Below, piece by piece: positions 22,478 through 34,689 of a stretch of DNA of 64,000 bases; position 1 is the stretch's first letter; every line of letters begins with the position of its first letter. The translations under genes were made by a program, and so were the position numbers. The DNA is from Alviniconcha marisindica. Taxonomy: Eukaryota > Mollusca > Gastropoda > Provannidae. The stretch covers positions 330,001 through 394,000 of the forward strand of contig JABMCL010000934.1 of the NCBI GenBank assembly GCA_018857735.1, in the 5' to 3' direction. Under the pieces are notes generated by a model. That model was not told the origin of the DNA. It saw nothing but the letters and a program-made list of their open reading frames with translations, and searched no databases.

Positions 22478-22632
22478 CTGGTGGTGAGAAAAGCCAGCGG
22501 TTTGTCTCGGGGTCGAATCTCATACTGGCTGTTGGCTGGATTCCCAGCATGAGGCACCAGCATGGCCTGCAGAAGGAGGGCTGTAATGGCCCGAACAGCA
22601 ATCACCATCCCCTGGGACTGCTCCATCTCCTC
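22478..22632 (-). CDS. HTT: HTT exon (EEMEQSQGMVIAVRAITALL...)
   Basis: Donor CACCAG|GTAGGA; acceptor is the exon-proximal one of about 33 tandem copies of TTCAG|GAGGAG. 155 nt, phase 0 in and 2 out. Reads EEMEQSQGMVIAVRAITALL, LQAMLVPHAGNPANS and RPRDKPLAFLTT. Human: ERTQINVLAVQAITSLVL, SAMTVPVAGNPAVS, QPRNKPLKALDT. Confidence 0.96.
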
Positions 22633-24300
22633 CTGAACACACACACATAGCAATCACCATCCCCTGGGACTGCTCCATCTCCTCCTGAACACACACACAC
22701 ACAGCAATCACCATCCCCTGGGACTGCTCCATCTCCTCCTGAACAGACACACACAGCAATCACCATCCCCTGGGACTGCTCCATCTCCTCCTGAACACAC
22801 ACACACAGCAATCACCATCCCCTGGGACTGCCCCATCTCCTGAACAGACACACACAGCAATCACCATCCCCTGGGACTGCTCCATCTCCTCCTGACACCC
22901 ACAACACATCCCCGGACTGCATCTCCTGAACCAACAGCAATCACCATCCCCTGGGACTGCTCCATCTCCTCCTGAACACACACATAGCAATCACCATCCC
23001 CTGGGACTGCTCCATCTCCTCCTGAACACACACACACAGCAATCACCATCCCCTGGGACTGCCCCATCTCCTGAACAGACACACACAGCAATCACCATCC
23101 CCTGGGACTGCTCCATCTCCTCCTGAACACACACACACAGCAATCACCATCCCCTGGGAATGCTCCATCTCCTCCTGAACACACACATAGCAATCACCAT
23201 CCCCTGGGACTGCTCCATCTCCTCCTGAACACACACACACAGCAATCACCATCCCCTGGGACTGCCCCATCTCCTGAACACACACACACAGCAATCACCA
23301 TCCCCTGGGACTGCTCCATCTCCTCCTGAACACACACACACAGCAATCACCATCCCCTGGGACTGCTCCATCTCCTGAACACACACACACAGCAATCACC
23401 ATCCCATGGGACTGCTCCATCTCCTCCTGAACAGACACACACAGCAATCACCAACCCCTGGGACTGCTCCATCTCCTCCTGAACACACACACACACAGCA
23501 ATCACCATCCCCTGGGACTGCCCCATCTCCTGAACACACACACACAGCAATCACCATCCCCTGGGACTGCTCCATCTTCTGAACAGACACACACAGCAAT
23601 CACCATCCCCTGGGACTGCTCCATCTCCTCCTGAACACACACACACAGCAATCACCATCCCCTGGGACTGCCCCATCTCCTCCTGAACACACACACACAG
23701 CAATCACCATCCCCTGGGACTGCCCCATCTCCTCCTGAACACACACACACAGCAATCACCATCCCCTGGGACTGCCCCATCTCCTCCTGAACAGACACAC
23801 ACAGCAGTCACCATCCCCTGGGACTGCTCCATCTCCTCCTGAACACACACACAGCAATCACCATCCCCTGGGACTGCCCCATCTCCTCCTGAACACACAC
23901 ACACAGCAGTCACCATCCCCTGGGACTGCTCCATCTCCTGAACACACACACACAGCAAACACCATCCCCTGGGACTGCTCCATCTCCTCCTGAACACACA
24001 CACACAGCAATCACCATCCCCTGGGACTGCTCCATCTCCTGAACACACACACACAGCAATCACCATCCCCTGGGACTGCCCCATCTTCTCCTGAACACAC
24101 ACACACAGCAATCACCATCCCCTGGGACTGCTCCATCTCCTCCTGAACACACACACACAGCAATCACCATCCCCTGGGACTGCCCCATCTCCTGAACACA
24201 CACACACAGCAATCACCATCCCCTGGGACTGCCCCATCTCCTGAACACACACACACAGCAATCACCATCCCCTGGGACTGCTCCATCTCGTCCTGAACAG
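22633..24300 (-). repeat. 52-bp acceptor-copy array of the HTT exon at 22478-22632
   Basis: About 33 units in 1.67 kb. Minus-strand unit: the first 36 exon bases (EEMEQSQGMVIA) then GTGTGTGTGTGTTCAG. Each therefore holds a pyrimidine/GT tract, TTCAG| and the exon start. Length variants (with or without one GAG; (GT)n length) change the frame between units. Confidence 0.96.
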
Positions 24301-24639
24301 ACCCACTGTCACGGGAAATGTAACCAACACACACAATTAGGGGAAATCAAACACATGTACTCTCAACAGATATCACATAATACACACAGTCAAGGAAAAT
24401 TCAATAAGCTTACTGTCAGCAGATATCACAATCAACACACACAGTCAATGGAAATCAAATGTACATACTGTCCACATATATCAAACTTCACACAGAGGAA
24501 AACAAGTAAACATACACTGTCAGCAGACATCAACACACGCTGGGGAAATCAAATATACTGATGGAAAAATCAAACATGCAGTAAGAAGGCCTCAGACATA
24601 GTCTGGGAATCCAACTAACACATGAACCAAGTTAAAGAA

Positions 24640-24965
24640 GGGCAGCAGGTTCTTCAGCCAAAGCCCTGTGTCAACTCACTCCAGTAGAAACAGACTGCCA
24701 GAAGCCCTGTGTCAACTCACTCCAGTAGAAACAGACTGCCAGAAGCCCTGTGTCAACTCACTCCAGTAGAAATAGACAGCCAAAAGTCCTGGGTCAACTC
24801 ACTCCAGTAGAAATAGACTGCCATAAGCCCTGGGTCAACTCATTCCAGCAGAAATAGACTGCCAAAAGCCCTGTGTCAACTCACTCCAGTAGAAATAAAG
24901 ACTGTTTGCCAAAAGCCCTGTGTCAGTTCACTGCAGTAGAAAATAAAGACTGTTTGCTAAAGCCC
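24640..24965. repeat. 42- to 46-bp minisatellite, 7 copies
   Basis: Unit AGCCCTGTGTCAACTCACTC with CAGTAGAAACAGACTGCC. Minus strand contains GGAGTGAGTTGAC, donor-like but not a copy of the nearby donor. Confidence 0.85.
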
Positions 24966-25022
24966 TGAGATGACTCCTTGGTTGCTGTTCTGAAGCAAAC
25001 AGAGAGAGAGTCCAGCACCTAC

Positions 25023-25117
25023 CTCTGGTGACAGTGGATGACCAGTTGGGGAAGCTGGGTTCAAGACCCCTAACAGACTCATCCAGCTCTCTTCAAACTG
25101 CTGCCGGTTGGTCCACC
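25023..25117 (-). CDS. HTT: HTT exon (WTNRQQFEESWMSLLGVL)
   Basis: Acceptor TTTTTTCAG, donor CAGAG|GTAGGT. 95 nt, phase 1 in (G|GG restores Gly) and 0 out. Reads WTNRQQFEESWMSLLGVL then NPASPTGHPLSPE, against human WTSRTQFEETWATLLGVL and TQPLVMEQEESPPEED; the acidic tail is replaced by a shorter Pro/Ser stretch. Confidence 0.96.
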
Positions 25118-25429
25118 CTGAAAAAATAACAGCAGTTGTAAACATTTGTTGTTTGTTTTTGCCGTGGAATCACCTCTGCTGACTTCAGAGGCACTGCCCC
25201 CATGCCACTCATCCTAGCGTTCCCGCCCCTGCCACCTGCATGGTCCCCTGTGCACTGTGACCCTGCTGCCTCCACAAAGGTCCACAGGAAGAGGCATCAT
25301 AATGCTGGTAGGTTACCTTCTGAAAACAACACAGCACTGCTGCTGTCACTCTGCTGTTCAGTGATGCCTGTTCTGATTCAACATGTGCAGGCCATCCACC
25401 CCCCTTCAGACAAGTGTTTGCCTTGTCAC

Positions 25430-25905
25430 ACAGCCAGACTGAGTGAGTGTCCCCCCAGACAGCAGACACTCCATCACTCTCCCTATGTAGACCCAGACTG
25501 AGTGAGTGTCCCCCCAGACAGCAGACACTCCATCACTCTCCCTATGTAGACCCAGACTGAGTGAGTGTCCCCCTAGACAGCAGACCACTACTCTGCCCCT
25601 CCATCCATCACTCTCCCTATGTGGACCCAGACTGAGTGAGTGTCCCCCCCCCCCCACCCCCCCCCCACCCGACAGCAGACCACTGCTCTGTCCCTCCATC
25701 ACTCTCCCTACGTGGACTTTCCTATGTTGGAGGCAAGAAAGAACTGTCTCACACAGGGAAGGAGGCAGGAACATGGCGACTGAGGTCACCACCACAGCAT
25801 GGCATAAACAGCGTTCCTGGCGACTGAGGTCACCACCACAGCATGGCATAAACGGCGTTCCTGGCGACTGAGGTCACCACCACAGCATGGCATAAAAGGC
25901 CACAG
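25430..25905. repeat. Two short minisatellites
   Basis: Four copies of a 59-bp unit (AGACTGAGTGAGTGTCCCCC) to about 25720, then three copies of a 40-bp unit (CTGGCGACTGAGGTCACCAC) to 25895. Confidence 0.88.
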
Positions 25906-26204
25906 AAGCAATCTTTAAAATAAAATTAAAAAAGGCAATGATGGGTGTATAGGTGGTGCTGCACTGGTGGTGATATGGTCTGCTCTTATCTCTGCCAATT
26001 TGTTGATTTTATGTGTTTTTATGAGCAGACAAGGCCTGAGGTTGTGTAATTTTGGAAGAGTGAGCACATGTGTTGCAAGTGCAATGTTTGATTACACAAT
26101 ACATTTTATGGCAGACCATGTAATTTTGGCAATGGATTCATAAAACAGTCTTGTATCTTGTGATAAGATGATGATATGGAGGTCCATTTCAGTTTAAGAC
26201 TACA

Positions 26205-26530
26205 TCACAGGGCCATAGACCATGATTACTGTCATAATTATCCAGGTGTTAATCAGGTCATAGACCATGATTACTGCCATAATTATCCAGGCGTTAATCA
26301 GGCCATAGACCATGGTTACTGTCATAATTATCCAGGCATTAATCAGGCCAAAGACCATGGTTACTGTCATAATTATTCAGGCGTTAGGCCATAGACCATG
26401 GTTACCGTCATAATTATCCAGGCATTAGTCAGGCCATAGACCATGATTACTGTTATAATTATCCAGGCGTTAATCAGGCCATAGACCATGGTTATTGTCA
26501 TAATTATCCAGGAGTTAATCAGGCCCAGGA
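26205..26530. repeat. 49-bp minisatellite, 7 copies
   Basis: Unit CCATAGACCATGGTTACTGT followed by CATAATTATCCAGGCGTTAA. Confidence 0.9.
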
Positions 26531-26624
26531 ATTTTGGCTGCAGTGTTGCTTAGGTAATTAGTGCAACATTCTCAAAGATGCATCCATATACCGGATAAAG
26601 CTCAACAACCTATTCAGCATGTTG

Positions 26625-27128
26625 ATCCTTGTGACAACCTACCTAGGGTATTGATCCCGGTGACAACCTACCCAGGGTGTACCCAGGGTGTTGATCCTGG
26701 TAACAACCTACCCATGGTGCTGATCCTGGTGACAACCTACCCAGGGTATTGATCCTGGTGACAACCTATCCAGGGTGCAGATCCTGGTGACAACCTACCC
26801 AGGGTGTTGATCCTGGTGACAACCTACCCAGGATGTTGATCCTGGTGACAACCTACCCAGGATGTTGATCCTGGTGACAACCTACCCAGGATGTTGATCC
26901 TGGTGACAACCTACCTAGGGTGTTGATCCCGGTGACAACCTACCCAGGGTGTATCCAGGGTGTTGATCCTTGTGACAACCTACCCAGGTTGCTGATCCTG
27001 GTGACAACCTACCCAGGATGTTGATCCTGGTGACAATCTACCCAGGGTGTTGATCCTGGTGACAACCTACACAGGGTGTTGATCCTGGTGACAACCTACA
27101 CAGGGTGTTGATCCTGGTGACAACCTAC
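26625..27128 (-). repeat. 29-bp donor-copy array of the HTT exon at 27129-27305
   Basis: About 17 units; minus strand GTCACCAGGATCAACACCCT then GGGTAGGTT, copying exon end RINTL and its donor CTGG|GTAGGTTGT. Most keep CTGG|GTAGG. Confidence 0.95.
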
Positions 27129-27305
27129 CCAGTGTGTTGATCCTGGTGACAAACTCCTTCAGAACATCCTTCTCCTGCAGGAACTCCACCGGCAGTGGCG
27201 GCAGCTGCGTGCGATGGCTGCCCATGGGGGATGGAGACCAGCCCAGGCGCCACACGATGGGCGGGGTTCGGGCATAGGTGTTGACCAGCGGCAGGCGAGC
27301 CAGAC
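27129..27305 (-). CDS. HTT: HTT exon ([18 protein letters not shown]...)
   Basis: Acceptor TTCACAG, donor CTGG|GTAGGT. 177 nt, phase 1 in and 1 out. Reads [38 protein letters not shown], then [20 protein letters not shown]. Human: [50 protein letters not shown]. It is one of the most conserved blocks in the window. Confidence 0.98.
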
Positions 27306-27534
27306 CTGTGAACGCACAGCATATGCACTCCCCTTGTTGATCCCCTCAATCCAACCAGTGTCTTGCCAACAAGGCCACCACAGCCCAGCACCAAAAACGA
27401 TACTGCAGACATCACTTAACAACAATGATACTGTAGACATTACTCACTGACAATAATCCTGCAGATTTTACTTACAAACAAAAATATTGCAGATAACACT
27501 TATCATCAATGAAATACCAGACGTCACTGACATT

Positions 27535-28268
27535 GATATTGTGGAGATCATTTACCAACAATGATATTGTGGAGGTCATTTACCAACAATAATATTGTGG
27601 AGATAATTGACCAACAATGATATTGTGGAGATCATTTACCAACAATAATATTGTGGAGATCATTTACCAACAATGATATTGTGGAAATCATTTACCAACA
27701 ATGATATTGTGGAGATAATTTATCAACAATAATATTGTGGAGGTCATTTACCAACAATGATGTTGTGGAGATCATTTACCAACAATGATATTGTGGAGAT
27801 CATTTACCAACAATGATATTGCAATATCACTTACCAACAATGATATTGGAAACATCACTTACCAACAATGATATTGGAAACATCACTTACCAACAATGAT
27901 ATTGCAAACATCATTTACCAACAATAATACTGCAAACATCATTTACCAACAATGATAGTGCAGACATCACTTTTGCAAACGTCACTTACCAACAATGATA
28001 TTGCAAACATCACTTACCAACAATGATATTGCAAACGCCACTTACCAACAATGATATTGCAAACATCACTTACCAACAATGATATTGCAAACGTCACTTA
28101 CCAACAATGATATTGCAAACATCACTTACCAACAATGATATTGCAAACATCACTTACCAACAAATACTTGCAAACGTCACTTACCAACAATGATATTGCA
28201 AACATCACTTACCAACAATGATATTGCAAACATCACTTACCAACAATGATATTGCAAACGTCACTTAC
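27535..28268 (-). repeat. 28-bp donor-copy array of the HTT exon at 28269-28406
   Basis: About 26 units; minus strand GCAATATCATTGTTGGTAAG then TGATGTTT. Each copies exon end CGCAATATCATTGTTG|GTAAGTGA. Nearly all keep TTG|GTAAGT. Earliest units (27540-27800) have a TCCACAATATCATT variant with GTAAATGA. Confidence 0.95.
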
Positions 28269-28406
28269 CAACAATGATATTGCGGATTAGAGATGCAAGA
28301 AAAGAGGGAAACCGGTGGTTGTCATTGCTGGCAGGATGCAGTCGTGTTTGCAAGCAGTGGACCAGATCAGACACTTGGTCACATGCTTGGATCAATGATG
28401 TCACAT
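28269..28406 (-). CDS. HTT: HTT exon (VTSLIQACDQVSDLVHCLQ...)
   Basis: Acceptor GTTGCAG, donor GTTG|GTAAGTGA. 138 nt, phase 1 in and 1 out. Reads VTSLIQACDQVSDLVHCLQT and FPSFLASLIRNIIV, matching human YITAACEMVAEMVESLQS and VPAFLTPLLRNIIIS. Both its acceptor and its donor have been tandemly amplified into the flanking introns. Confidence 0.95.
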
Positions 28407-28545
28407 CTGCAACATAACACAGACAACCAGATCAGACACTTGGTCACATGCTTGGATCAAAGATGTCACAGCTGCAACATAACACAGACAACCAGATCAG
28501 ACACGTGGTCACACGCTTGGATCAAAGATGTCACATCTACAGAAC
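28407..28545 (-). repeat. 75-bp acceptor-copy array of the HTT exon at 28269-28406
   Basis: Two extra copies of a unit that joins acceptor TTATGTTGCAG|(A/C)TGTGACATC to the first exon codons (LIQACDQVSDL). Confidence 0.92.
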
Positions 28546-28924
28546 TGTAATAGTGTTTGTAGGTGTGTGGGTGTGCGTGTATGTGTGTGTGTGTGGGTGT
28601 AGAGCTCTCTCTGTCTCTGTTTGTGTTGTTTCCCTCAGCTTTGAAGGCAGTGGACCCCTCATGAACATTAATATTAACAGAGTTCTCTCTGCGTCCAACT
28701 AAGTGTTTTTACCTCTGGGTGAGTACCCATTTATCCCCTGGTGAAGCCTTCTTCCTTTTCCAACATCAGACCTGTATATGTGTGTGTGTGGGGGGGGGGG
28801 GGGTGCAATCCACTGATTTGTATCAAGCTCAGCCCTCCCCCCCCCGCCCCCCCCCCCCCCCACCCCCTCTCTCTGTCTGTCTTCTGTGTGATTGAATTTT
28901 TAGGTCAAATAACACTCATTGTAT

Positions 28925-29225
28925 AAGACCCGTTTCATGACACATCATGGTCATGCCAACACTCATTGTGTAAGACCCGTTTCATTACACATTATGGTCA
29001 TGCCAACACTCATTGTATAAGACCCGTTTCATTACACATCATGGTCATGCCAACACTCATTGTATAAGACCCGTTTCATTACACATTACGGTCATGCCAA
29101 CACTCATTGTATAAGACCTGTTTCATGACACATCATGGTCATGCCAACACTCATTGTATAAGACCCGTTTCATTACACATCATGGTCATGCCAACACTCA
29201 TTGTATAAGACCCGTTTCATGCCAA
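28925..29225. repeat. 47-bp minisatellite, 6-7 copies
   Basis: Unit CCAACACTCATTGTATAAGA then CCCGTTTCATTACACATCAT. Confidence 0.92.
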
Positions 29226-29279
29226 CATTCTTCCCAGCACTGGACACCAAAACAGCTCAACCAAAAAGCGGTAGACATC

Positions 29280-29625
29280 CTACACCTCATTTTTCACAGT
29301 TTAACTGTTGCTTAAGTGTTGTTTTGTGGCTTGAAAAATGGAATTACCCCCAAAATGCGCATGTTGTATTTTGTCTTAATAAATAGCTTTTTCTTCTCTT
29401 TTTTTTTTAACCTTTTATGTTTTTGGATAAGGTCAGTAATAGCCAGTACCAGAAGTTACAGCACTGCATAAGTTAAACCCCGAACTTTACAGAGAATGCA
29501 TTTTACACTAATACTAGCAGGTGAACAAGATCAAAACACACAAAAAGTTGAAAAGAACATTTATTTTAATCAGACACTACAAAGTGTGTGCAAACTTTCA
29601 GCGAAAACACCTCTTTCTAACAACA
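29280..29625. mobile_element. Diverged Penelope-like end pair
   Basis: Plus-strand segment 29285-29385 (GTTGCTTAAGTGTTGTTTTG...CTTAATAAATAGC) and inverted segment 29548-29620 match the arms of the foldback element at 1983-2320, with a decayed ribozyme-like core. The pair is in reverse order relative to the first element. Confidence 0.5.
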
Positions 29626-29923
29626 GACAGACATATCTCAACACACGATAATGGAAATGAAATCTGATCTGCTTAGCAGTTAGCTTTGAGTCAGTGAAGA
29701 AATTTTGCCTAACGGACACTAATCAACAGCCTGTTGCACTGGCCTACCTCAGAAGGATACAAGGATATCTATTTGGCGGTGACGGTGAAATTTGCATAAA
29801 AACAAATGAATAACATCATACAGAACATGAGGAAGGGATGCGAGGAAGAGTAAAAGAGACAAGTACAGACAGACAGACAGACAGAGACAATTTAAGACAC
29901 AATGGGATTTGAAAGCCACTGAC

Positions 29924-29995
29924 CATCTCCAGTGTGGTCATCCGCGTGGTCTTCCTGAGTTGCACTGGCCACCCTCTCCCCCGGCAGCACCACCA
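29924..29995 (-). CDS. HTT: HTT short exon (VVLPGERVASATQED...)
   Basis: Acceptor CTCTGTAG, donor GATG|GTCAGT. 72 nt, phase 1 in and 1 out; the split codons restore Val and Asp. Reads VVLPGERVASATQEDHADDH then TGD. It covers the human region AVQPGEQLLSPER plus the acidic linker SEEEEEVDP, which is clearly shorter here. Confidence 0.88.
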
Positions 29996-30129
29996 CTACA
30001 GAGAGAGAAAACATGCTCAGTCACCAGGCTGTGAGAGAAATGGCCACTACACACAAAACAACAACAAAACAGCCAAAAAACCAAAAATGACTACCACTCA
30101 CAGAATGATGAGAAAGGACAACCACCCGT

Positions 30130-30360
30130 AGAACAAAGAGAAATGGCCGTTACACAGAACAAAACAAAGCAAAAAACTAAGAAACAACAAAATGACCACC
30201 AGTCACAGAACACAGAAAAATGACCACCATGCACAAAACAAAGAAATAACCATCACCCACAAAACAAAGAGAAATGACCGCTACACACAGAACACAGAGA
30301 TATGCATGGACAGTACCTACACACCACACAGAGAAATGACCACTACACACACAGCAATGA
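30130..30360. repeat. Degenerate ACAGAACACAGAGAAATGAC repeat
   Basis: Same family as 31900-32860, units of 28 to 40 bp, highly variable. Confidence 0.75.
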
Positions 30361-30844
30361 GAAAAATGGTTTGTCACTTTGACTGGCAAAATACCCCCCT
30401 TTGTCTGCCTATACAATGTAAGTTATTGTTACAGTCAGCATTCTATATATATATACATGCCCACTTTGTTTGCACCAAGTCTGGTTATTTGTGAAGTCTT
30501 GCTGAGCATGGTGTACTCATCTCTGTCAGTGAGATAAGGGGCTATAAAAATGACACCTATTATTATAACTACATCAACACACCTAGTTTGCTTGCACAGA
30601 TATAAGTGATATAGGAAATGTAAGACAGACAGTCAGTGAAGTTTTGAACCATCACTGTGACCATGAACTCAAACATGTACAGCAACCCAATCTTTTCAGA
30701 AGACACTCCTGCTTATGACGATGTGCCATCAAAGTAAATTTGACAGACCCTGCAAAAGGATCAGCAGTTCTAAAGACAGTAGAAACAATTATATTTTGAT
30801 TACGTGGCCTATTCTGACCTTCAAGGCAACAAATCCAGCATTCA

Positions 30845-31300
30845 GCATGGCACCCTGGTCCACAATGATGCATAAACATACTACGTTTGGCTACAAAAGG
30901 TTAACTCACTCAGCACCCTGGTCCACAATGATGCATAAAGATACTACGTTTGGCTACAAAAGGTTAACTCACTCAGCACCCTGGCCCACAATGATGCATA
31001 AACATACTACGTTTGGCTACAAAAGGTTAACTCACTCTGCACCCTGGCCCACAATGATGCATAAACATACTACGTTTGGCTACAAAAGGTTAACTCACTC
31101 AGCACCCTGGCCCACAATGATGCATAAACATACTACGTTTGGCTACAAAAGGTTAACTCACTCAGCACCCTGGCCCACAATGATGCATAAACATACTACG
31201 TTTGGCTACAAAAGGTTAACTCACTCAGCACTCTGGTCCACAATGATGCATAAACATACTACGTTTGGCTACAAAAGGCTAACTCACTCAGCAGATATCA
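30845..31300. repeat. 61-bp minisatellite, 7 copies
   Basis: Unit CACCCTGGTCCACAATGATG, then CATAAACATACTACGTTTGG. Copies nearly identical. Confidence 0.93.
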
Positions 31301-31899
31301 TCTGGACAAACATCCAATGACATTTTGAACCTTAGCAAAGCAAAGCAAAGCAATGTTTTCACAAGACACTCCAGCTTAAGCTGAACAACCATCAGTACTA
31401 ACTTGGGTCACAAAAGGGCCATCTGAGAAGATTAGTAGAAACATTCATGTTTTGATTATATAAGCCTCTGAAAGTGACAGCAAAACACCCACAAAAAACC
31501 CCAAAACATTTGTGTTTTTTCACATGACACTCTCGCTTTTGATTACATATTATCATACCAAGTTTGATTACAAAAGGTTGAGCAGTTCAGAATGTATCAT
31601 CTGGACAAACATTCACTGACATTCTGAACCTTTGCTGTGATCCCACAGTGGGGAACTGTGGACACAGAAATTAAGGTCCCCTAGGTTGAGAACCCAAAGC
31701 TCACAAATGTTCTCTCCTTAGAGCCTGGAGTAGGTCAGAATACAGCCACGCATGCTCTGCCCACTGCCAGGGCTTTCTTCCTTGTCCTATGCAGCTAATG
31801 AGCTTTTGTTTGTTTTTGTTTTTGTCTTTGTCTGCCATGAATTTCTTCATTGTCCTACTATCTTACCAGTCCATTCACCTCCATTTTTCCACAGAAAAA

Positions 31900-32870
31900 A
31901 CAAACAAAACCACTATACAAAGAACCACAGAAATGACTACTAGTACTATATAAGAACACAGAAAAATTACCACTACAAACAGAACACATAGAAATGACTA
32001 TTATACAAGAACACAGAAAAATACCACTAGACACATAAATCAGAAAATGACCATTACACACAGAAAAATGACCGCTACACATAGAACACAGAGAAATTAC
32101 TATTATACAAGAACACAGAAAAAATACCACTAGACACATAAATCAGAAAATGACCACTACACACAAAGATATGACCACTACACACAGAACACAGAGAAAT
32201 GACCACTACATACAGAACACAGAGATATAAAACAATAATAAAATAAAAAATATCTTGTATGGCACAATTCCCTAAATAATACTGGCTCAATGTGCCTTAC
32301 AATTAACTGACCACTACACACAGAACACACAGAACTGACCACTACACACAGAACACAGAGAACTGATCAGTGCACACAGAGAACTGACCACTACACACAG
32401 AACACAGAGAAGAACTGACCACTTTACACAGAGAACTGACCACTACACAGAGAACTGACCACTGCACACAGAGAACTGACCCCAAAGAAATAACCTCTAT
32501 GCACTGAGAACTGACCACTATACACAGAGAACTGACCACTACACACAGAGAACTGACCATTGCACACAGAGAACTGACCACAAAGAAATAACCTCGTTGC
32601 ACTGAGAACTGACCATTACACACAGAAAACTGACCACTACAGTACACACAGAGAAATGACCACTACACACACAGAAATACCCACTACAGAGAACTGACCA
32701 CAGAGAAATAACCGCTACGCAGAGAGAACTATACACAGAGAATTGACCACTACACACAGAGAACTGATCACTACACACAGAGAAATAACTACTACACACA
32801 GAGAACTGACAACCATACACAGAGAACTGACCACAGAAAAATAACCACTACACACAGAGCAAGGACTTGA
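31900..32870. repeat. Degenerate 20- to 45-bp repeat
   Basis: Variants of AACTGACCACTACACACAGA with much indel variation; a LINE-tail-like AATAATAAAAT block interrupts it near 32230. Confidence 0.8.
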
Positions 32871-33054
32871 ACAGATCTTCCACAAACCAGGGACATGGGG
32901 TTAGTTACTGGTTTTTAGCGCCCAGTCAACCTTATAGGTCATATCAAGGCGAAAAAACATGAGGGCAAATTCATGGACAAGAACAGTTACTGTAGGAACA
33001 AAGAATAACAAGTTCATGGACAAGATATTGTAAGATACTGCAGAACAGAGAAGA

Positions 33055-33305
33055 CGAAGAAGCACATCAACACAGACACAGTAGCAACAGAGAAGAAGAA
33101 GCACATCAACACAGACACAGTAGCAACAGAGAAGACGAAGAAGCACATCAACACAAACAGACACAGTAGCAACAGAGAAGAAGAAGCACATCAACACAAA
33201 CAGACACAGTAGCAACAGAGAAGACGAAGAAGCACATCAACACAAACAGACACAGTAGCAACAGAGAAGACGAAGAAGCACATCAACACAAACAGACACA
33301 GCAGG
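33055..33305 (-). repeat. About 43-bp repeat beside an HTT donor
   Basis: About six copies of CATCAACACAAACAGACACA with GTAGCAACAGAGAAGACGAA, starting 30 bp after the donor at 33333. It copies the downstream flank, not the donor itself. Confidence 0.8.
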
Positions 33306-33333
33306 AACCAAGAAGCAGAAGCAACCGTTGTAC

Positions 33334-33511
33334 CTGAAGCCAAGAGCTGATGCAAGCCAGCCACCAGTGAGCAGACCCATGTTGTGTGATCATCCTGCGC
33401 TATCATGGACCACAAAGTTGAATCTTGCAGTACGCAGGCCACACACTCAAGACACATCTGCAGCTGGTCAGATGTGGGCAGGCTGTCACGCTGAATTGAC
33501 CACTCAACCAT
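33334..33511 (-). CDS. HTT: HTT exon (MVEWSIQRDSLPTSDQLQM...)
   Basis: Acceptor ATGGGCAG, donor TTCAG|GTACAA. 178 nt, phase 0 in and 1 out. Reads MVEWSIQRDSLPTSDQLQMC then STLWSMIAQDDHTTWVCSLV and AGLHQLLAS, matching human [47 protein letters not shown]. Confidence 0.95.
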
Positions 33512-33785
33512 CTGCCCATGACAAAAAGCAGACCCACCCCAAATCAACCCATGACAAAAAACAGACCCACCCCAAATCAACCCATGACAAAAAGCAGACC
33601 CACCCCAAATCAACCCATGACAAAAAGCAGACCCACCCCAAATCAACCCATGACAAAAAACAGACCCACCCCAAATCAACCCATGACAAAAAGCAGACCC
33701 ACCCCAAATCAACCCATGACAAAAAACAGACCCACCCCAAATCAACCCATGACAAAAAACAGACCCACCCCAAATCAAGCTGACT
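33512..33785 (-). repeat. 33-bp array abutting the acceptor of the HTT exon at 33334-33511
   Basis: Eight units; minus strand GGTCTGCTTTTTGTCATGGG copies the pyrimidine tract and CATGGG of the true acceptor TTTTTGTCATGGGCAG|ATGGTTGA, but units read CATGGGTTGATTTGG, having lost the AG. Confidence 0.85.
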
Positions 33786-34019
33786 GCAAGCTCTCGGCCA
33801 AATTAACTGAGGTGGGTTTTTTGGGGCGGGGTGGGGGTGGAGGGAGGAGGAGAAAAGACACAGTGACAGAGGCAGGGAGATGAACACACACGCAGCCAGC
33901 CAGCTGGAATCTAGACAGACTGATAGACACTAAGACAGACTGAAGTTACATGCATCAGCATTGCAATTTCAGTTCTGGACATTTCGGCAGCTATTATCTC
34001 ATTTGCTAAAGCCACTTCG

Positions 34020-34200
34020 CTCCCCACACACTGCTCATTAGCATGTGACCCTACTCTGTATTCCCCACACACTGCTCATTAGCATGTGACCCTACCCTGT
34101 ATTCCCCACACACTGCTCATTAGCGTGTGACCCTGCCCTGTATTCCCCACACACTGCTCATTAGCATGTGACCCTGCCCTTTATTTCCCACACACTGCTC
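34020..34200. repeat. 46-bp minisatellite, 4 copies
   Basis: Unit CCCCACACACTGCTCATTAG with CATGTGACCCTACCCTGTAT. Confidence 0.9.
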
Positions 34201-34689
34201 AATAGCACATGAACTTTGCCCCTTCCTACACCATGCTTATCAACATGTGAACTTTACCCTGTGTGGACTGTTTGGCTTCCTCCCACCAAACTCCTCAGTG
34301 CCTGAGCTTTGACCCCTACGGACTGTCTCCCTTTGCCACACCATACTCATAAGCATGTAACCTTTGCCCCCTTCTGCACACCTTGCCCATGAGAATGTAA
34401 ATGATCAATTGTCTCCTTTCTGGACACCATGCATGTCAACTTTGCCCTGTATAAATTGTTTCCTTTCCTGCCATCATGCTCATCAGTACATCTGACCAGT
34501 TGATATCAGTTTGGTCAAAATCCTCACACACAGACTGACACACAGAGGCAGTGATTGTAATACAATCCTTTTGTTATTGGAGGAGGGGAGTTGGGGGAGG
34601 GGGCACACCAGATCTCGGAGTAAAGTCAGATCTCTGAGTAAAGTCCATCCAAACATCACCTGTAAAGCTGCAAGCAGCATTGCTGTCTG

